A stretch of DNA of 9,626 bases from NCBI GenBank assembly GCA_964454445.1, contig CAYVTD010000064.1:1-9626 (forward strand). The letters run 5' to 3'. A program made the translations under genes and the position numbers. Positions 6,082 through 9,626 of this stretch are shown one piece after another. Within the stretch, counting starts at the first letter, position 1. Every line of letters starts with the position of its first letter. The notes under the pieces were generated by a model that was not told the DNA's origin, searched no databases, and worked only from the letters and a program-made list of their open reading frames with translations. Source of the DNA: CAYVTD01 sp964454445. GTDB taxonomy: Bacteria > Bacteroidota > Ignavibacteria > Kapaibacteriales > UBA2268.

Positions 6082-7851
6082 GATTTTTCTGAGATAGAAT
6101 ACAAGCAACTTGATATGGCTTTACTCAAGCGACTGCTTGCCTTCTTAAAACCTTATAAAATTTATATTTACTATTCTTTACTTCTTGCTATTCTCACTTC
6201 TGCTCTTGGTCCAATACGCCCATATTTAACGAAAATTGCAGTCGATAACCATATTGCGATTGGCGATAGCAAGGGTTTAATAATAATGATTATAATCATT
6301 CTTGCCTTAACATTGTTTAATGGATTAAGTCGCTTTGGTTTAACATATTTAATGCAATGGGTCGGTCAAAATGTACTACTTGATTTACGTATAAAACTAT
6401 TCTCGCACATTCAATCGTTGTCTATGAGCTTTTTCGACAAAAACCCTGTTGGACGACTCGTAACAAGGGTAACTAACGACGTCGAAGCTCTCAACGAGCT
6501 TTTTTCATCAGGCGTCGTTATGATTATAGCTGATATAATGCTGATACTTTGGATTGTTGGATTTATGTTCTTCACTAATGTCAAGCTTGCGCTGTTTACC
6601 TTGTCCATTCTTCCGTTTCTTGTTATTGCCGCATTGGTATTTCGATTAAAAATAAGGGAATTATTTAGAAAAATCAGGATAAAACTTGCAGAAATGAATT
6701 CATTTTTAAGCGAATTCATTTCTGGAATTGAAACCGTTAAACTTTTTACTCAGGAGAGCAGAAAAAGCAGAGAATTTGATACAATGAACAATGAATATAA
6801 AATCTTGATGTTTAAAACAATATTCTGGCATGCTGTTTTCTTCCCCGTTGTGGAAATGCTTAGTGCTATTGCACTTGCCATTGTTTTATGGTATTCAGCA
6901 GCTAATATTATTAGCGGAGCAATGACCATTGGCACCTTAATCGCCTTTACTCAATATGCCGAGATGTTTTTTCGCCCAATTCGCGATTTAACAGAGAAAT
7001 ATTCTACACTTCAAAGCTCAATGGCGTCTTCGGAGCGCATTTTTGGCTTGCTTGATATAGAAGACTCAAATATCAGCTTTAACAAAAAGAAAGGTACCGA
7101 ATTTCCAGGGATTAATAATGAAATTCGATTTGAAAATGTTAGCTTTGCTTATTCTCCCGACAAACCAGTTTTAAAAAATATTTCCTTTGAAATTAACAAA
7201 GGCGAAACAGTGGCAATAGTCGGCGCAACCGGCAGTGGTAAAACTACTATTATCAATCTATTATGCAGATTCTATGAATATAACGAAGGAAACATAAGCA
7301 TTGATGGAGTAGATATAAAAAACTACGATGAAAAATCATTACGTTCAAAGTTTGCCTTAGTTATGCAAGATGTTTTTCTATTTTCTCGAAAAGTGGACGA
7401 CAATATTTCGCTAGGAAGAGACAATATAAGCATAGAGGATATGAAAAACGCAGCTATTCAACTTGATGCATATAATTTTATTGAGAATTTGCCTAACAAA
7501 TTTGAAACAAAGCTTGACGAACGCGGGCTAACTTTATCTTCAGGGCAAAGACAACTCATCGCTTTTTGCAGGGCTTATGTCGGAAAACCCGATTTATTGA
7601 TTTTAGACGAGGCAACTTCAAATATTGATTCGCATACAGAAAAAATTATCGAAGTTGCCCTCGAAAAACTCCTTCAGGACAGAACTTCGCTCATTATCGC
7701 CCATCGTTTATCGACAATAAAGCGTGCCAACAAAATTATTGTTCTGCACAAGGGCAAAGTTTGCGAAATTGGCAATCACAAGGAATTAATCGAATTAAAC
7801 GGCATTTATGCTAAATTATACTCCTTACAATTACACCAGACAATAGTATAA
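6070..7851 (+). CDS. ABC half-transporter, fused permease and ATPase (MsbA/BmrA/LmrA-like exporter)
   Basis: A 593-residue inner-membrane exporter subunit. Residues about 20-310 form the six-helix membrane domain, with hydrophobic stretches near 33-50, 70-92, 145-192 (two) and 255-300 (two). Residues about 345-593 form the ATPase: Walker A G385-A-T-G-S-G-K391-T-T, Q-loop Q433, signature L489-S-S-G-Q-R-Q, Walker B L-L-I-L-D513-E514 and switch His H545 in I-I-A-H-R-L-S-T-I. The catalytic Glu and His are present, so the site should be active. The signature has Ser where the usual motif has Gly (L-S-G-G-Q), a change seen in several exporters. It would act as a homodimer, or as a heterodimer with a partner encoded elsewhere, since none is adjacent. 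Candidate substrates are lipids, drugs or peptides; the sequence does not decide. The ATG at 6070 is the first codon of the ORF. No clear promoter was found in the 104-base divergent gap. Confidence 0.93.
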   Translation: MKKQDFSEIEYKQLDMALLKRLLAFLKPYKIYIYYSLLLAILTSALGPIRPYLTKIAVDNHIAIGDSKGLIIMIIIILALTLFNGLSRFGLTYLMQWVGQNVLLDLRIKLFSHIQSLSMSFFDKNPVGRLVTRVTNDVEALNELFSSGVVMIIADIMLILWIVGFMFFTNVKLALFTLSILPFLVIAALVFRLKIRELFRKIRIKLAEMNSFLSEFISGIETVKLFTQESRKSREFDTMNNEYKILMFKTIFWHAVFFPVVEMLSAIALAIVLWYSAANIISGAMTIGTLIAFTQYAEMFFRPIRDLTEKYSTLQSSMASSERIFGLLDIEDSNISFNKKKGTEFPGINNEIRFENVSFAYSPDKPVLKNISFEINKGETVAIVGATGSGKTTIINLLCRFYEYNEGNISIDGVDIKNYDEKSLRSKFALVMQDVFLFSRKVDDNISLGRDNISIEDMKNAAIQLDAYNFIENLPNKFETKLDERGLTLSSGQRQLIAFCRAYVGKPDLLILDEATSNIDSHTEKIIEVALEKLLQDRTSLIIAHRLSTIKRANKIIVLHKGKVCEIGNHKELIELNGIYAKLYSLQLHQTIV

Positions 7852-7857
7852 GTCAAT

Positions 7858-7890
7858 AAAAAAAGAGGCTGTCTAAAAAAACAGCCCCTT
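7858..7890 (-). terminator. Rho-independent terminator after dsrP
   Basis: An inverted repeat has a 6-bp perfect core (7867-7872 with 7881-7886) that extends to 10 bp with one mismatch (7863-7872 with 7881-7890), around an 8-base A-rich loop. On the - strand the hairpin runs straight into seven T (7864-7858), the form of an intrinsic terminator, 27 bases after the dsrP stop. On the + strand only CTT and a mixed sequence follow, so it should work poorly for the converging ABC transporter gene. Confidence 0.85.
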
Positions 7891-7916
7891 CATACAAATA
7901 ATATAAAAACCTTTGT

Positions 7917-9074
7917 TTATACCTTGATCTGCCTTCTTACTGACAATGCTATTTTATATAATCCTGTAACTATAAACAATCCAAGCGAGAAAACTCCAAC
8001 CGATATTAAAAACTCAGGCACTGTGGGCCAATAACTTACAACATAACCAAGAGGCGACGGAGTAAATCCTGCGACAATCATACCTAAACCCTTGTCAATC
8101 CAAATAGACAGGAACACAAATATACTGCCCGCCAAGAGTATGTTTTCATTAGCACGAAATCTTGGAACAGTCAAGAGAACCAAGGAAATAACTGCAAGAA
8201 CCGCCGAAGTCCACATAAATGGTACCAAAATGTTATTTCCATCAAGACCACAATATAAGAATTGGAACGCAAGTGCGTGATGATCCATACCACTATAAAA
8301 TGTTGTGAATATCTCTAAAACCAGGAAGAAAACATTGAGATACATGGCATAAGTAGCGATAATTGCAAGTTTTTGAATTGGCTCTTTACCTGCATCAAAC
8401 GTTGAGATTTTTCTTAATAATAAACAAATGACAATCAATAATGCCGGACCAGCCGCAAATGCTGTCGCAAGAAATCTAGGTGCCATAATTGCTGACATCC
8501 AAAAAGGACGTGCTGCAAGACCAGAATATAAAAATGCCGTAACAGTATGGATACTCACTGCCCAAGGAATTGAAATATAAATAAATGGCTTTACCCATTT
8601 GGGCGGATTCAAGCCCTTATTTTCAGAATTGAGAGCTACTCGGCTGATAATTACATTCAGCACTAAATAGCCAATCAAAGAAACTGAATCCCAAAACATT
8701 GGCGAACTAGGCGTGGGATGCAGAAAAACGTTCATTATTCGCAAGGGCTGTCCCATATCCACGAAAATGAAAGTCATACATACTATTACTGAGCCAATAG
8801 CGAGGAACTCGCCAAGAATTGTAATTTTTCCGAAATTTTTATAATTATGAAGATAATAAGGTAAAACGACCATTACTGCCGAAGCCGCAACGCCGACCAT
8901 AAAGGTAAATTGAGCAATGTAAAAACCCCAGGTAACGTCTCTGCTCATACCCGTTACGCCCAGACCTTTCTCAAATTGATAAAGGTAAGCAAGTGTGCCT
9001 ACACCTACGCCGAGCAGAAGCAAAATCACCCAGAGCCAATAGTTCTTGCTCCCCATAAAAGCTTTTTCTAACAT
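7917..9074 (-). CDS. dsrP: DsrP, NrfD/PsrC-like quinone-interacting membrane subunit of DsrMKJOP
   Basis: A 385-residue membrane protein with about ten transmembrane helices, first at residues 12-32 and last near 350-375. It belongs to the NrfD/PsrC family, whose members exchange electrons with menaquinone and carry no haem or iron of their own. The match is closest to DsrP: G-M-S-R-D-V-T-W-G-F-Y-I-A-Q (42-55), the quinone-site region D106-M-G-Q-P-L-R-I-M-N, and H119-P-T-P-S-S-P-M-F-W-D. Within DsrMKJOP it should pass electrons between the menaquinone pool and the periplasmic iron-sulfur protein DsrO. The ATG at 9074 has AAAGGA (9086-9081) at good distance, and this site overlaps the stop of dsrO 10 bases upstream, indicating one transcript and coupled translation. 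It is the last gene before a terminator, as in the usual dsrM-K-J-O-P order. The alternative is another NrfD-type complex such as Qrc or Psr; the DsrO-like partner argues against that. Confidence 0.85.
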   Translation of the reverse strand: MLEKAFMGSKNYWLWVILLLLGVGVGTLAYLYQFEKGLGVTGMSRDVTWGFYIAQFTFMVGVAASAVMVVLPYYLHNYKNFGKITILGEFLAIGSVIVCMTFIFVDMGQPLRIMNVFLHPTPSSPMFWDSVSLIGYLVLNVIISRVALNSENKGLNPPKWVKPFIYISIPWAVSIHTVTAFLYSGLAARPFWMSAIMAPRFLATAFAAGPALLIVICLLLRKISTFDAGKEPIQKLAIIATYAMYLNVFFLVLEIFTTFYSGMDHHALAFQFLYCGLDGNNILVPFMWTSAVLAVISLVLLTVPRFRANENILLAGSIFVFLSIWIDKGLGMIVAGFTPSPLGYVVSYWPTVPEFLISVGVFSLGLFIVTGLYKIALSVRRQIKV

Positions 9075-9084
9075 ATCTATTCCT

Positions 9085-9626
9085 TTAAATTATATAATAA
9101 ACTTCTGGATGAGTGCCTAATTCGGGCTTGCGCCTGATAGTATAATGTTTCTTAAGTGTTTGACTAATCTCTGAGTTCGGGTCGTATAAATCGCCGAATA
9201 CAATCGCATTTGACCCGAGTGCCTGACAAGCCTCGACACAGGCCGGTGCTTGAATATACTTTCCATTGACAATTCTTTCAGCGCAGAAAGTGCATTTTTC
9301 AACAACACCTTTGCTGCGAGTGGGAAATTTGTCGTGTTGGGCAGGTATGTTTGGTCGAGGATCTTGATAATTAAAGCTACGCGAACCATAAGGACAAGCA
9401 GCCATACAATACCGGCAACCTATGCAGCGGTGCCAGTCCATCATCACTATTCCGTCCTCTTCGCGACGCCAAGTTGCCTGTGTCGGACAGACATTAACGC
9501 AAGGAGGTTCATCGCAATGGTTGCAGAGCAAAAGCACAGTCATCTCGTTTATTTTTTCAGGCAATCTTTCGTTTTCTTGTTCGATGAAAGCATGCTTGAA
9601 TTTTTCTTTCCAAATCCACTTCACTT
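9085..9626 (-). CDS. dsrO: DsrO, periplasmic ferredoxin-like iron-sulfur subunit of DsrMKJOP (5' end outside window)
   Basis: The C-terminal 179-180 residues of an iron-sulfur electron-transfer protein; the gene runs off the window edge, and the GTG at 9624-9622 is probably an internal codon. Counting from it, Cys-rich motifs are C34-x2-C-x4-C42-x3-C46-P, C67-I-G-C70-x2-C73-x3-C77-P, and C111-x2-C114 with C129-x3-C133. That is 12 of the 16 Cys expected for four 4Fe-4S clusters, so one Cys group and a likely Tat signal peptide lie upstream, unseen. The pieces V-M-M-D-W-H-R-C-I-G-C-R-Y-C-M-A-A-C-P and S-F-N-Y-Q-D-P-R-P, and the ending R-R-K-P-E-L-G-T-H-P-E-V-Y-Y-I, are very like DsrO. It would take or give electrons on the periplasmic side next to DsrP and the cytochrome DsrJ. 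The stop lies 10 bases from dsrP. Confidence 0.87.
   Translation of the reverse strand, partial: VKWIWKEKFKHAFIEQENERLPEKINEMTVLLLCNHCDEPPCVNVCPTQATWRREEDGIVMMDWHRCIGCRYCMAACPYGSRSFNYQDPRPNIPAQHDKFPTRSKGVVEKCTFCAERIVNGKYIQAPACVEACQALGSNAIVFGDLYDPNSEISQTLKKHYTIRRKPELGTHPEVYYII

Noticed and set aside
7858..7890. Fully bidirectional terminator serving the ABC transporter as well
   Set aside because: On the + strand the stem is followed by only two T and then mixed bases, so there is no U-tract; any effect in that direction would be weak.

Overview
The window (about 9.6 kb, AT-rich) comes from a bacterium of the Bacteroidota/Chlorobiota (FCB) side of the tree. This rests on a PD40/OmpA-like surface lipoprotein of a type common there, a stand-alone HsdR_N-like protein typical of Bacteroidota, and three candidate promoters that fit the Bacteroidota form (TTG, 19-20 bases, TAnnTTTG) rather than the E. 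coli form. No rRNA, tRNA, CRISPR array, insertion sequence or long repeat was seen. Coding density is high and no gap exceeds about 105 bases.

Left part, + strand (93-3973): a lipoprotein with beta-propeller (PD40) repeats and a divergent OmpA-like C-terminal domain, then a PflX-type (COG1313) radical SAM protein 34 bases downstream and probably co-transcribed, then a family-4 glycosyltransferase with its own candidate promoter.

Middle, - strand (3979-5965): a stand-alone HsdR_N-like PD-(D/E)xK protein with a TTG start, followed in the same direction by an integral-membrane GT-C glycosyltransferase resembling the ALG9/GT22 mannosyltransferases. The GT22-like gene ends 5 bases from the end of the GT4 gene, tail to tail. 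The two glycosyltransferases may serve one glycan pathway, but that is inference from proximity.

Right part: a + strand ABC half-transporter (6070-7851) of the MsbA/BmrA type faces the end of a - strand operon. The two - strand genes at the right edge look like dsrO (5' end cut off by the window) and dsrP, the periplasmic iron-sulfur and quinone-interacting membrane subunits of the DsrMKJOP complex. That complex links the membrane quinone pool to dissimilatory sulfur metabolism. A strong hairpin with a U-tract on the - strand ends this operon after dsrP, as expected if dsrP is its last gene.

The most notable point is a DsrOP pair in a genome with Bacteroidota-like features. Few Bacteroidota are known to have Dsr-based sulfur metabolism, and the related candidates are Chlorobi- or Kapabacteria-type lineages. 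The rest of the complex and dsrAB would lie beyond position 9626 and cannot be seen here.
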